DNA of 64,000 nt, taken from positions 1-64,000 of the forward strand of contig JAHBWA010000033.1 of the NCBI GenBank assembly GCA_019637195.1, given 5' to 3'. Below, piece after piece: positions 1-9,742 of the stretch. The position numbers and the translations under genes are program-made. The DNA is from Labilithrix sp. (lineage in GTDB: Bacteria > Myxococcota_A > Polyangia > Polyangiales > Polyangiaceae). Numbering within the stretch: position 1 is the first letter of the stretch; every line of letters starts with the position of its first letter. Under the pieces are notes generated by a model. It did no database searches, was not told the DNA's origin, and saw nothing but the letters and a program-made list of their open reading frames with translations.

Positions 1-703
1 TCTCGGGGAGCGTGCCGAGACCGTCGGCGGTCAGGTCGCGCGCCTCGATCCCGCCGTAGTAGCTGCCGTAGTAGAGGACAGCGCGTCCGCTCTTCGTGAC
101 GAGGACGTCGGGATCGTACGTCCAGAAGAAGTTGCAGCCGCCGCCGCCGCGTCGCGGGGCCACGACCGGGGCGCCCGCGTCGACCCACGGGCCGAGCGGG
201 CTCGCGCTCGTCGCGACGCCGATGGCGTTGTCGCTCGAGCAGCCCGGCTCGCCGCTCACCTCGTCGACCACGTCCGTCGCGACGTAGTAGAGGAAGTACT
301 TGCCGCTGCGGTAGACGATCTCCGGCGCCCAGAGCGAGCCGCCGCGCGCCACCCACGACGGCGGATCGGCGAAGGCGTCGCCCATGTACTCCCAGGCGAC
401 CAGGTCGCGCGATCGGAGCATCGGCAAGAGATGAAAGCGGCGCGCGCCGCGCTCGTCGACGTCCTCGTCGTTCAGCGAGTCGGTGGTGCAGAGCGCGTAC
501 CAGTAGGGGTCACCGCCCTCACCGCGGATCACGGTGGGATCGGCGCAGTTGGTCTGCACGAGCCCGTTCGGCATCCGGATCGTGAGCTCGTTCTCGAAGA
601 ACGCGAGCTCGTCGCCGCCCCGCGAGCGCGCGTCGGCGAGCGCGCTCGAGCCACACACGACGAGCGTGGCGGAGATTTTGAGGATCACGCCTGATTTGGA
701 CAT
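1..703 (-). CDS. GH43-type beta-propeller glycosidase-like protein, C-terminus outside window
   Basis: Read on the minus strand, an ATG at 703 preceded by AGGAGG opens about 234 codons that run off the left edge. The N-terminus looks like a secretion signal ending near ALADA. After it come blade-like segments: NCADPTVIRG with a candidate catalytic-base Asp, WYALCTTDS, SLWAPEIVYRSGKYFLYY, SASPLGPW and YDPDVLVTKSG. These are the repeats of the five-bladed GH43/GH117 fold, which trims arabinan or xylan side chains. The general-acid Glu would lie in the missing part. A second GH43-like gene is at 5613-6743, so this end of the window seems devoted to extracellular glycans. The exact substrate cannot be read. 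Confidence 0.75.
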   Translation of the reverse strand, partial: MSKSGVILKISATLVVCGSSALADARSRGGDELAFFENELTIRMPNGLVQTNCADPTVIRGEGGDPYWYALCTTDSLNDEDVDERGARRFHLLPMLRSRDLVAWEYMGDAFADPPSWVARGGSLWAPEIVYRSGKYFLYYVATDVVDEVSGEPGCSSDNAIGVATSASPLGPWVDAGAPVVAPRRGGGGCNFFWTYDPDVLVTKSGRAVLYYGSYYGGIEARDLTADGLGTLPE

Positions 704-740
704 ACGGCCTCCTGGCAAGACGGGGATGAGCGAGCGGTCC

Positions 741-1667
741 TCAGAACCGCGCCGCAAAGCTCGCCGCTCCGCCGTTTCGCTGCGGAGCGAGGCCGAACGA
801 GACGAACCCCGGGCGCGGGGCGTGCGCCCTGGCCGGATCGCGTTCCGCCGACGAAGAACCCCCGCTGGTGAAGAAGAGAACGGCCGCTGCCCCGAGCGAG
901 ACCACGCCGACGCCGAGCGCGACGTCGGCGATGAGCAGCTGCGTCTTGATGGAGTCGACCTGCTCCTGCCGACAGCTGCCGAAGCAGGTCTCCTCGAGGC
1001 TGCTTCTCCGCGACATGCCGTGGAGCGCGAGCGCGCCGAACGTCGCGACGGCGCCAACGCCGATGCCACCGAGGACCCACGCGCTCGTCGGCGTTCGGCG
1101 CTCGGAGGGCGAGCTCGCCGGCTCGCGCTCGCGAGCGCGCTCGTCGGGTCGCACCCAGCTGACGCTCACGACGCGCGCCTTCTCGCCCTCGCGGACGATG
1201 ATCGTCTGCTCGATCGGCGGCTCGTCTGCGTGCTCGAAGCGGACCGTGTGCGTGCCTGGATCGAGCGAGATCGACTTTCCGTCGAGCGCCTCGGTGAGGT
1301 GCTGCCCGTCCAGCGTGACGCGGACCGCGGTGACGTCCTTGCCGTCGACGCCCTTCGCCGCGAACGCGACGGACGGCAGCGCGGCCTCGACCTCGGTGAG
1401 CCAGCGCGTGCAGTCGGGCTGCATCATCGACGGGCACCGATCGCTCACGCACACGAGCAGCGACTCGCGCGCCCTGAGGAGCGCGCCGCTCTTTCGCTGG
1501 ATCTGGGCGTTGCGGTAGGTGTCTGCGCAGTACGCCTTGTCGGGCTCGGCGGCCGCGGCGGCCGTCGGTGCGCTGGCTGCGGCGACGACCGTGAGCACGG
1601 CGGCGAGTCCGAGCAAGCGCCGCGCGTGGGCGAGAGGGCGGGGACGACGATGGACGCTCCAGTTCAT
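741..1667 (-). CDS. PEGA-like secreted/membrane protein partnered with a Ser/Thr kinase
   Basis: 308 residues. The start is the ATG at 1667, which follows a GAGGAG box; the frame is open further upstream but that part is inside the kinase gene. A signal peptide (roughly residues 10-40, ending in an Ala run) is followed by a domain with four Cys (CADTY, CVSDRC, DCTRW). Next is a PEGA-like beta module (VRVTLDGQHL, LDPGTHTVRFEH). Two hydrophobic spans near residues 200 and 245 flank a CFGSC loop. It starts 10 bases after the kinase stop and is surely co-transcribed. Myxobacterial kinases are often paired with such PEGA proteins, but the role is unknown. The C-terminus (about the last 40 residues) is disordered-looking. 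Confidence 0.8.
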   Translation of the reverse strand: MNWSVHRRPRPLAHARRLLGLAAVLTVVAAASAPTAAAAAEPDKAYCADTYRNAQIQRKSGALLRARESLLVCVSDRCPSMMQPDCTRWLTEVEAALPSVAFAAKGVDGKDVTAVRVTLDGQHLTEALDGKSISLDPGTHTVRFEHADEPPIEQTIIVREGEKARVVSVSWVRPDERAREREPASSPSERRTPTSAWVLGGIGVGAVATFGALALHGMSRRSSLEETCFGSCRQEQVDSIKTQLLIADVALGVGVVSLGAAAVLFFTSGGSSSAERDPARAHAPRPGFVSFGLAPQRNGGAASFAARF

Positions 1668-1677
1668 GCTCTTCTCC

Positions 1678-3246
1678 TCACAAACACTCCGGCTTGATCT
1701 GACGGATCCCGTCCGACCCGATCGCGAAGGGGCTCTCGCAGCCGGGCTTGTGGGTCGGGCTCGCCTGAGGGGGCGCGTCCCCGCGCGCCGGAGGAGCGCT
1801 CGCGGGGGCGACGTCGCGGGGCTGCGGGCGGAAGGCGGGCGCCGGGGCGACCCACGCGCGCGCGGGGGGAGCCGCGCGGCGCGGGCCGGCGTCGGCCTCG
1901 GCGCTGCTCGGCGCGGCGGCGGGCGCCGCCGCGGGGAGCTCGGTCGCGGGCTCGCTCGCGTTCGGCGCGACACCGTTGGTCGTCGTCGCCGACGTGAGCG
2001 GCGCCGCGTCGACGTGCGTGACGGACGCCGCGTCGCGGCGCGTGAGCGTGCGCACGCCCACGAGGAGCATCGCCACCGTGAACGCGACCAGCGCGGCCGG
2101 CATCGTCCAGCTCCGCTGCGCGGCGTGCATCGTCGGACGCTCGCTCGGGCGCGCGCCGTCCGCGCGCACCTGGACCGAGCCCGTCCCCGTCCGCGGGATC
2201 GTCGCGGTGACGACGTGGATGCTCCCGGTGGACCCCGCGCGCGCCATCATCGACGTGAGGCGGCCCTCCGCTCCGCCCTGGACGTCGCTCTCGATCCGAC
2301 GCATCACCGCGGCGACGCGGTCCACGCGCGTCCCCGCCACCTCGCGGACCCACTCGGTGACGTCACGCGCCGGCGCAGGGGCGACCGCGGCTTCGAGGGC
2401 GACCGCCATCTCGCGCGCCGTGTCGAAGCGCTGGTCGGGATCGGGGTGGGTCGCGCGCGCGACGACCGCGTCGAGCGCGGCATCGGCGTCGGGGCGGAGC
2501 GAGCTCGGCGGCGGCGGCGCTTCGATCTCGTTCTTCGCCAGCTTGAGGAACAGGCCGTCGTTGCGCTCGCCGGCGTGGCGTCGCCTGCCGGCGAGGAGCT
2601 CCCAGAGGATGACGCCGGCGGCGTAGAGATCGGCGCGGCGATCGGCGGTGCCGCGCACCTGCTCGGGCGCCATGTACGTGACCTTGCCCTTGATGACGCC
2701 CTCGCGCGTCTCCTGCGTGCTCGTCGTCGCCTTCGCGATCCCGAAGTCGAAGACGCGCGCGACCCCGTCGACGCCGACGAGGATGTTGTGGGGCGACACG
2801 TCACGATGGACGATCTCGAGCGGCTCGCCGGAGTCGTCGAGCGCCTCGTGCGCCCCGTGCAGGCCCTCGAGGACGCCGCAGACGATCGACGAGATCACCG
2901 CGAGCGGGATCGGGCGGCTGCCATCGCGCGGCATCATCGCCTCGAGCGAGTCGCCGAGCACGTGTTCCATGACGAGGAACACCTCGCCCTCGTCGGCTAC
3001 GACGTCGAGGGTCGAGACGACGTTCGGGTGTGAGACCCGCGCGGCGAGCCGCGCCTCGTCGAGGAACATCTGCACGAAGTGAGCGTCGCTCGCGTAGTTC
3101 GGGTGCAGTCGCTTGACCGCCACGAGCCGCGAGAATCCGACCGCTCCGTGCATGCGCCCGAAGTGGACCGTGGCCATCCCTCCGGCCGCGATCTGGTCAT
3201 AGAGGACATAACGGCCCAGCTCTCTCGGAAGCGCACCGACACTCAT
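1678..3246 (-). CDS. Transmembrane Ser/Thr protein kinase (PknB-like)
   Basis: 522 residues from an ATG with GAGGAG upstream. A complete Hanks-type kinase domain occupies about residues 10-290: glycine loop IAAGGMATV, ATP-binding Lys45 in VAVKRL, Glu64, catalytic loop IVHRDVSPHNIL (Asp149), DFG at 167-169 and the APE motif in YMAPEQ. A linker follows, then one membrane span (about 382-400), then an Ala/Pro-rich tail ending in a Cys-containing segment (GCESPFAIG). The tail would be extracytoplasmic, so the protein could sense envelope signals. It is the first gene of an operon with the PEGA-like gene at 741-1667. All catalytic residues are present, so it should be an active kinase. Confidence 0.93.
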   Translation of the reverse strand: MSVGALPRELGRYVLYDQIAAGGMATVHFGRMHGAVGFSRLVAVKRLHPNYASDAHFVQMFLDEARLAARVSHPNVVSTLDVVADEGEVFLVMEHVLGDSLEAMMPRDGSRPIPLAVISSIVCGVLEGLHGAHEALDDSGEPLEIVHRDVSPHNILVGVDGVARVFDFGIAKATTSTQETREGVIKGKVTYMAPEQVRGTADRRADLYAAGVILWELLAGRRRHAGERNDGLFLKLAKNEIEAPPPPSSLRPDADAALDAVVARATHPDPDQRFDTAREMAVALEAAVAPAPARDVTEWVREVAGTRVDRVAAVMRRIESDVQGGAEGRLTSMMARAGSTGSIHVVTATIPRTGTGSVQVRADGARPSERPTMHAAQRSWTMPAALVAFTVAMLLVGVRTLTRRDAASVTHVDAAPLTSATTTNGVAPNASEPATELPAAAPAAAPSSAEADAGPRRAAPPARAWVAPAPAFRPQPRDVAPASAPPARGDAPPQASPTHKPGCESPFAIGSDGIRQIKPECL

Positions 3247-3697
3247 TCGATCTCCTCGCGAGCTGCAAACGATATGCGTGGTTGCAAATGGCGCAATCGC
3301 TAGTGAGGTGTAATGGCATAATTGCGGGGGACCACCCGCAGGTGCGGGCGATCCCCTGCTGTGACATGCCCTCGGAGCGGGCGGGCGCCGCCGGGAGAGG
3401 TCGGCGAGGAGGACCGACACCCGAGCCGAGGCGAGGTGGATGCGCCGTGCGTGCCAGCGCTCCCACCATGTGAACGTCGCAGTGTGGCCTGATTTGCGCG
3501 AGATCCAGCGATCGCTCGCCGAGGGCGCGCGTGGGTTGCACGGCGCGCGTCGACCGAGGCGCCGCTCATCGCCCGACGACGGGGACGAAGTGGCACATCG
3601 AGCGGTGGTCGTGGTGCTCGGAACTTGCAGAGGGGGTCGTCGCGCTCGGGGTCGGCGGCCTATATCGGCTTAGCGATACCGAAGGAGGAACCAATTC
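3247..3697. other. Divergent intergenic region between kinase and lipoprotein operons
   Basis: 451 bases with no credible gene. The half next to the kinase (about 3260-3345) is clearly less GC-rich than its surroundings and contains TTGC...GCAA half-sites around 3280-3300, as expected for a promoter region, but no convincing -35/-10 pair stands out. The right end carries the ribosome binding site AAGGAGGAA just before the ATG at 3698. Short reading frames here have no coding character. Confidence 0.5.
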
Positions 3698-4666
3698 ATG
3701 ATTCATTCGCTTCGCGCTCACGCTCCGCGATTGACCCTCGTCTCGTTGTTGTCGGCCGCCGTGGCCGTGGCCTCCGGGTGCGCCGAGGACGCCGACTCGC
3801 TCTTGACGAACCCGGACGACTCGCCGAACGCGCCCGCCGCGGACGGCGGCGCCCGGCCAGACGACGACGACGCGGCCGCGGAGCCGGGCGACGCTGGTGC
3901 CGACACCGGGCGCGAGGAGGACGCGTGCGCGGACGGTGGCTGCGTCGCGCCGAACGGGTGCGCCGCGTTCGCCGAGGCCGCGTTCTGCGACGACTTCGAT
4001 CGCGCGGACGCCCTCACGCCCGGGAAGTCCCGCTGGGACTTCATCGAGCCGACGGACCAGCCCGTGGCGACGCTCTCGAGCGCGCGCGCGGTGTCGGCGC
4101 CGAGCTCGTTGCTGTCGCGCATCATCGACCGGGACACGCCGGGCGCGAAGTTCGCCAAGACGGTCACCAAGGCGAACTTCACGGAGGTGACGTGGGGGTA
4201 TGACGTCTACCTGGACTCGATCGGCAACGAGGACGGCTTCTTCCTCGACGACTTCCAGTTCAGCGACGCCGCCGGTCCCGACACGTTCGGCTTCCGTCTC
4301 GTGATGTTCGCGCAGGCGGGCGCGATCCGGGAGCTGAAGGTCGAGCACAACCGGCAGGTCAACGGCGGCGCCTACGTCATCGAGCCCGCCCTCCCGGCGG
4401 GCGCGGTCGAGCTCGGGAAGTGGCACCACTTCGAGCAGACCGTGAAGTTCACCTTCTCCTCCGGCGAGGACGCCGGAGGAGACAAGGTCGAGTACACGCT
4501 CCGGATCGACGGCGCCGCCACGCCGGCCTTCCAGGCGGAGTACGCGGGCGCGACGCGGCAGCAGGTGGCCTTCGCGCGGATCGCCGGCTTGCCGCTCGTC
4601 TTCAACAAGGAGCTGAGCGCGGGCCTCGCCATCCACTGGGACAACCACGTTCTCGAGCTGAAATGA
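3698..4666 (+). CDS. Secreted lipoprotein with lectin-like (LamG/concanavalin-type) domain
   Basis: 322 residues, start fixed by AAGGAGGAA. Signal peptide with lipobox VASGC (Cys near 28), then an acidic Asp/Ala/Gly linker to about residue 90 with several Cys. A beta-sandwich-like domain follows, opening with FCDDFDRAD and containing TWGYDVYLDS, GKWHHFEQTVKF and a terminal WDNHVLELK. FxDDF openings with a W-rich beta sandwich occur in concanavalin-A-like carbohydrate-binding domains. No catalytic residues can be assigned. The stop overlaps the next start as ATGA, so this is the first gene of a lipoprotein operon with the two genes downstream, the last of which is a GH43 protein. A role in binding extracellular polysaccharide is inferred. 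Confidence 0.75.
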   Translation: MIHSLRAHAPRLTLVSLLSAAVAVASGCAEDADSLLTNPDDSPNAPAADGGARPDDDDAAAEPGDAGADTGREEDACADGGCVAPNGCAAFAEAAFCDDFDRADALTPGKSRWDFIEPTDQPVATLSSARAVSAPSSLLSRIIDRDTPGAKFAKTVTKANFTEVTWGYDVYLDSIGNEDGFFLDDFQFSDAAGPDTFGFRLVMFAQAGAIRELKVEHNRQVNGGAYVIEPALPAGAVELGKWHHFEQTVKFTFSSGEDAGGDKVEYTLRIDGAATPAFQAEYAGATRQQVAFARIAGLPLVFNKELSAGLAIHWDNHVLELK

Positions 4667-5571
4667 GGCGATCTCGCTTCTTCCTTCGCGGGGCCTCTGC
4701 CCTGCTCGTCGCGGCCACCGCGGCGTGCTCGTTCACCGCCGGGTTCGACGGCTTCGTCGGCCCCGGCGCGGAGGACGGCGGCGGCGACGGCCGCGACGGT
4801 GACAGCGCCACGAACCTCGCCGGCGACGACACGGGCGTCGACAGCGGCCCGTCGGAGTCCGACGCGGGCTCGGAGCTCGACGGCGCAGATCCCAACGTCC
4901 CGCCCGTGTTCGTCGACGCGGGGACCTCGTTCTGTCCGCATCCGGAGGCTCCCTCCACGTTCTGCGAGGACTTCGACAGCGTCGATCTCACCTCGCGCTG
5001 GCTGCGCGAGGGCGTCTTCGCCAAGCTGACGAGCTACGCGTCGCGATCGGCGCCGAACGTCTTCCTCGTCGACGTCCCGCCGACGACGACGGGGGGCACG
5101 TTCGTGTCGAAGATCACGCGGGCGTTCGACACCTCCGCGACCAGCGCGGTGCTGAGCTTCGACATCAAGCCGGAGCGCGTCTACCTCGGCTCGTCCTTCC
5201 TCATCCTGGCGGCGCTCGAGTGGGCGCAGGGTGAAGACAAGTACTCGCTCCGCCTCGTCTACTCGAACGGGAGCGTGCGGCTGGAGGAGTCGAACCTCGT
5301 GCCGCCGCCGAACAACAAGGACGCGTACCACCCGTTCTTCGCGCTCGCCGAGGACAAGTGGACCCGCATCACGCTCGACATCGTCGCGTCGGGGGCGACC
5401 CCCGGTGCGCAGCTGCTGCTCGACGGGATCGCGGTCGGTACGCGCGAGACGCTCACCCCGACGGCCGGGATCGATCCGCGGCCGACGTTGATCCTCGGCG
5501 CGGTCCTCGCCGGGAACCCGCACACCGGATGGACGCTCCGCTACGACGACGTCATGTTGACGTTTCGCTGA
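4663..5571 (+). CDS. Secreted lipoprotein with lectin-like domain (paralogue of preceding gene)
   Basis: 302 residues, beginning at the ATG that overlaps the previous stop (ATGA). A short signal peptide with lipobox ATAAC (Cys21) leads to an Asp/Gly/Ser-rich linker with DAG repeats to about residue 85. Then comes a beta-sandwich domain beginning TFCEDFDSVD and ending YDDVMLTFR, the same opening and closing signature as the gene before it. The two are therefore tandem paralogues, probably surface-exposed carbohydrate binders. Translational coupling and the GH43 gene just downstream support joint function. No enzyme motif is visible. Confidence 0.75.
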   Translation: MRRSRFFLRGASALLVAATAACSFTAGFDGFVGPGAEDGGGDGRDGDSATNLAGDDTGVDSGPSESDAGSELDGADPNVPPVFVDAGTSFCPHPEAPSTFCEDFDSVDLTSRWLREGVFAKLTSYASRSAPNVFLVDVPPTTTGGTFVSKITRAFDTSATSAVLSFDIKPERVYLGSSFLILAALEWAQGEDKYSLRLVYSNGSVRLEESNLVPPPNNKDAYHPFFALAEDKWTRITLDIVASGATPGAQLLLDGIAVGTRETLTPTAGIDPRPTLILGAVLAGNPHTGWTLRYDDVMLTFR

Positions 5572-5612
5572 TGGGCGTCGCCGAACTTCCGGACACTCTT
5601 CCGAAGGAGCGC

Positions 5613-6743
5613 ATGCACGAGCGTCTCAGTCACGGTCTCTGCCTCACCGGCGTAGGTTCGCTCATCGCCGTCCTCGGTAGTTGCACCCCGGTGGCCTCGC
5701 CGCCGGCAGGGCCGCCGGACGGCCCCGTCGACGCCGGCGGGACGCCGCTCGGCGAAGACGGCGGCGCGCCCGTCGTCGACGCGTCGACCGCGCCTGACGG
5801 GGCGGTGAGCGCGAGCTACACGAACCCCGTCTTCGCCGACGACTTCCCCGATCCGTTCGTCCTCCGCGAAGGCGAGCGCTACTACGCCTTCGCGACCAAC
5901 GCCGGCGGGAAGAACGTCCCGGTCGTGACGTCGACCGATCTGGCGAGCTGGAGCGAGCTCCCCGACGCGATGCCGGCGCTCCCTGCGTGGGCGCGCGCGA
6001 ACGCCTCGCTCACGTGGGCGCCTGCCGTGCTGAAGCGGGGCGGCTCGTTCGTCCTCTACTTCACGGCGCGATCGATCGCGTCCGGCTTTCAGTGCATCGG
6101 TCGAGCGATCGCGAGCAGCCCCGCCGGGCCCTACGTCGACGACTCGACCGGTCCGTTCGTCTGCCAGGTCGGCGCGGAGACGCCGCTCTGCGGCTCGATC
6201 GACGCGAGCCCGTTCGTCGCGGCGAACGGCGACCCCTACCTCTTGTGGAAGAGCGACGAGAACGCGCCCGCGTGCGCCGGCGTCACGCGGCTCTGGGGGC
6301 AGCGGCTCGGGGTCGACGGCGTCTCGCTCCTGGGCTCGCCGACGGAGCTGCTCCGCCGCGACCGCGGCTGGGAGATGCCGCTCATCGAGGGGCCGAGCAT
6401 GCTCGCGCACGATGGCCGCTACTACCTCTTCTACTCGGCCGGCTGGTGGGAGAGCTCGAACTACGCGATCGGCTACGCGGTCTGTACGACGCCGCTCGGC
6501 CCTTGCGAGAAGCGGACCGAGGACGGCCCGCTCGTGAAGTCCGGCGGCGACGCGCTCGGCCCTGGCGGGCAGGAGTTCTTCACGGACACGAGCGGCAAGA
6601 CATGGATGGCGTACCACGGCTGGTCCAGCCCGATCGTCGGCTATCAGAACGGCGGCGGGCGCTCGCTTCGGATCGATCCGATCGCGTTCGAGGGTGAGGC
6701 CCCCACCGTCGCCGGCCCCACCACTTCACCGAGGCCGTTATGA
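5613..6743 (+). CDS. GH43-family glycosidase-like lipoprotein
   Basis: 376 residues. The ATG at 5613 has AAGGAG in place and starts directly at the signal peptide (lipobox VLGSC), so it is preferred to an in-frame ATG at 5571 that would add 14 residues. After a linker, the five-bladed beta-propeller of GH43 is recognisable. It has the catalytic-base Asp in DDFPDPFV, the pKa-modulating Asp in GSIDASPF and the general-acid Glu in LIEGPSML. All three catalytic carboxylates are present, so activity on arabinan- or xylan-like side chains is plausible. It ends in an ATGA overlap with the next gene and is the third gene of the lipoprotein operon. Confidence 0.88.
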   Translation: MHERLSHGLCLTGVGSLIAVLGSCTPVASPPAGPPDGPVDAGGTPLGEDGGAPVVDASTAPDGAVSASYTNPVFADDFPDPFVLREGERYYAFATNAGGKNVPVVTSTDLASWSELPDAMPALPAWARANASLTWAPAVLKRGGSFVLYFTARSIASGFQCIGRAIASSPAGPYVDDSTGPFVCQVGAETPLCGSIDASPFVAANGDPYLLWKSDENAPACAGVTRLWGQRLGVDGVSLLGSPTELLRRDRGWEMPLIEGPSMLAHDGRYYLFYSAGWWESSNYAIGYAVCTTPLGPCEKRTEDGPLVKSGGDALGPGGQEFFTDTSGKTWMAYHGWSSPIVGYQNGGGRSLRIDPIAFEGEAPTVAGPTTSPRPL

Positions 6744-7468
6744 ACGCGATGAACGCGAGGTCGCTGATGAGTCGTCGCCCCGAACCGAAGACGGTCCCGC
6801 CGCCGCAGGGCGCGAAGGACGCGTACAGCGCGCCGACGCGCGTGAGGACGTTGCCCGAGGAGGTGCTGGCTGCGATGCGGCAGCAGGAGACCGATGCCTC
6901 GCTCGCCGCGCGGACGCGGAGCGGCACCCGCCCGGCCACGAGGCCGAGCCTGCCGCCGCCGCCGCCGGAGCTCTTCGCGGCCGCGGAGCTGCCGCCGCCG
7001 CCGTCGCGTCCGCCGGCGGCGCCGTCGCTCGACCCCGCGTCGTTCGGAGATCCTTCTCCCTTCGCGGCGCCCGCGACGACGGGCGGTCCTGCGTCGTTCA
7101 CGGGTCCTCCCGCGTCGTACGCCGATCCAGCGTCGCTCGCGGTCCCCGCGTCGTTCACGGGTCCTCCCGCGTCGTGCGCCGATCCAGCGTCGCTCGCGGC
7201 CCCTGCGTCGTTCACGGGCCCTCCCGCGTCGTGCGCCGATCCAGCGTCGCTCGCGGCCCCTGCGTCGTTCGGGGGCCCAGGGTCGTTCGGAGGCTCGCTC
7301 GCGCCGCTGCCTCCGCCGCCGGTGTTCGGTCTCGCGCCGTCTCCCGCGTGGGACCTCTCCGAGGACGTCGAGTTCCCTCAGCCACCGCGGCTCGCGCGAT
7401 CGATCGTGATCGTCGTCTGCTTCGCCGTGCTCGGCGGGCTGCTCGCCGCGGCCATCCTCTTCTGGTGA
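6740..7468 (+). CDS. Pro/Ala-rich tail-anchored protein with 19-residue repeats
   Basis: 242 residues, start overlapping the previous stop (ATGA). The N-terminal 70 residues are charged, and the middle is low-complexity Pro/Ala/Ser with three near-perfect copies of a 19-residue unit (FTGPPAS[YC]ADPASLA[VA]PAS). The extreme C-terminus is one hydrophobic helix (SIVIVVCFAVLGGLLAAAI) ending in FW. With no signal peptide it should be a tail-anchored inner-membrane protein with a cytoplasmic disordered domain. No known domain is recognisable. Translational coupling to the GH43 lipoprotein gene suggests a link to that operon. The repeat copies 2 and 3 introduce a Cys in place of Tyr. Confidence 0.6.
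   Translation: MNAMNARSLMSRRPEPKTVPPPQGAKDAYSAPTRVRTLPEEVLAAMRQQETDASLAARTRSGTRPATRPSLPPPPPELFAAAELPPPPSRPPAAPSLDPASFGDPSPFAAPATTGGPASFTGPPASYADPASLAVPASFTGPPASCADPASLAAPASFTGPPASCADPASLAAPASFGGPGSFGGSLAPLPPPPVFGLAPSPAWDLSEDVEFPQPPRLARSIVIVVCFAVLGGLLAAAILFW
7091..7261 (+). repeat. 57-bp in-frame tandem repeat, three copies
   Basis: Three consecutive 57-base units (7091, 7148, 7205) encode the 19-residue repeats of the gene at 6740-7468; a fourth, truncated copy begins at 7262. Copies differ by only a few bases, pointing to recent in-frame slippage or unequal recombination. Confidence 0.9.
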
Positions 7469-7537
7469 GGCCCGCGGCGTCCGGCGCGCGGCCGGGCGGC
7501 GTACGGCGCGGGACCTCGGCGGCCGGCGAGGGCGCCG

Positions 7538-9613
<2,076 letters not shown>

Positions 9614-9700
9614 GGCGCGCGGAGCTTAGGCGATCTCGGGCGATGTTTCCTCGTCGGTCGTGCGTGGCCGCGCTTTCGGCGACGGACGCGCACGGCCCGC

Positions 9701-9742
9701 CTTGGCGCGCTCGCCTCGGCGCGCTCGCCTTGGCGCGCTCAC
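9701..9742. repeat. 14-bp tandem repeat, three copies
   Basis: Three 14-base units (CTTGGCGCGCTCGC and two variants with one change each) lie at the 3-prime end of the MATE gene, including its stop at 9739. No hairpin with a T-run is present. Confidence 0.7.

Noticed and set aside
5571..5613. Upstream ATG at 5571 as the start of the GH43 lipoprotein
   Set aside because: It would put 14 residues before the signal peptide and lacks a ribosome binding site, unlike the ATG at 5613 with AAGGAG.
7481..7495. Possible hairpin CCGGC-GCGCG-GCCGG between convergent genes
   Set aside because: Only a 5-bp stem with no T-run; expected by chance in this composition.
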